Notes under the pieces: model-generated
What the model was told of the DNA's origin: nothing
What the model saw: only the letters and a program-made list of their open reading frames with translations
Database searches by the model: none
Assembly: GCA_965602945.1 (NCBI GenBank)
Contig: CBFDBC010000203.1
Span: forward strand, 1-6,290
Length of the DNA: 6,290 nt
Origin: JAUXEH01 sp965602945
GTDB lineage: Bacteria > Acidobacteriota > Aminicenantia > Aminicenantales > Aminicenantaceae
Direction: 5' to 3'
Program-made: the position numbers and the translations under genes
Part shown: positions 6,191 to 6,290 of the stretch, one piece after another
Layout: the number at the start of each line of letters is the position of its first letter
Position numbering within the stretch: the stretch's first letter is position 1

Positions 6191-6290
6191 TTATTCGTAT
6201 TTCAATGCGTCCACAGGGTTCGAGACGGCAGCGCGGATCGACTGGTAGCTGACGGTCAGCAGGGCGATCGCCAGCGCCAAAAAGGCGGAC
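6191..6290 (-). CDS. C-terminal end of a second FtsX-type ABC permease (partial)
   Basis: The last 32 codons plus stop (TAA at 6193-6191) of a minus-strand gene whose start lies beyond the right edge. The readable end includes SAFLALAIALLTVSYQSIRA followed by AVSNPVDALKYE. It matches the C-terminal membrane helix and tail of the permease at 1304-3661 (LALAVALASVSFQALRAAVA followed by NPATALKYE), including the shared ALKYE end. This is the final transmembrane helix and cytoplasmic tail of an FtsX domain. It converges on the methyltransferase gene with 42 nt between the stop codons. Confidence 0.85.
   Translation of the reverse strand, partial: SAFLALAIALLTVSYQSIRAAVSNPVDALKYE

Overview
The window is about 6.3 kb of GC-rich bacterial chromosome from what looks like a free-living, Gram-negative-type bacterium. 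The long two-domain FtsX/MacB-type permease, the secreted NHL-like beta-propeller and a second permease of the same kind at the right edge are typical of gene-rich environmental lineages such as Acidobacteria or Candidatus Aminicenantes. That placement is an inference from gene content; no rRNA or phylogenetic marker is present.

Left part (1-1303). A minus-strand class IV PLP aminotransferase of the branched-chain (IlvE/BCAT) type starts at 1050 and runs off the left edge with its stop codon missing. Upstream of it is a 253-bp non-coding stretch. It holds a nested dyad next to or over a candidate promoter (1067-1128). It also holds two related inverted hairpin elements (1138-1208 and 1240-1294) whose 24-nt loops are nearly perfect reverse complements of each other and are G-rich on opposite strands. 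This pair is the most unusual structure in the window.

Middle (1304-3661). One complete 785-residue minus-strand ABC-transporter permease has two FtsX domains and two extracytoplasmic MacB-like domains. No ATPase gene lies next to it.

Right part (3662-6290). A 211-bp divergent intergenic region separates the permease from three plus-strand genes that look like an operon: an exported six-bladed beta-propeller protein (3873-4949), a FadM-like hotdog acyl-CoA thioesterase (5004-5399) and an integral-membrane isoprenylcysteine carboxyl methyltransferase-family protein (5435-6148, GTG start with a strong Shine-Dalgarno). The operon converges on the C-terminal tail of a second FtsX-type permease on the minus strand (6191-6290, partial). 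Its last residues closely match those of the first permease.

The thioesterase and the membrane methyltransferase suggest acyl-CoA or lipid/prenyl modification, and the permeases suggest envelope export or lipoprotein/lipid trafficking. No single pathway can be deduced from the sequence. I saw no tRNA, rRNA, CRISPR array or transposase gene.
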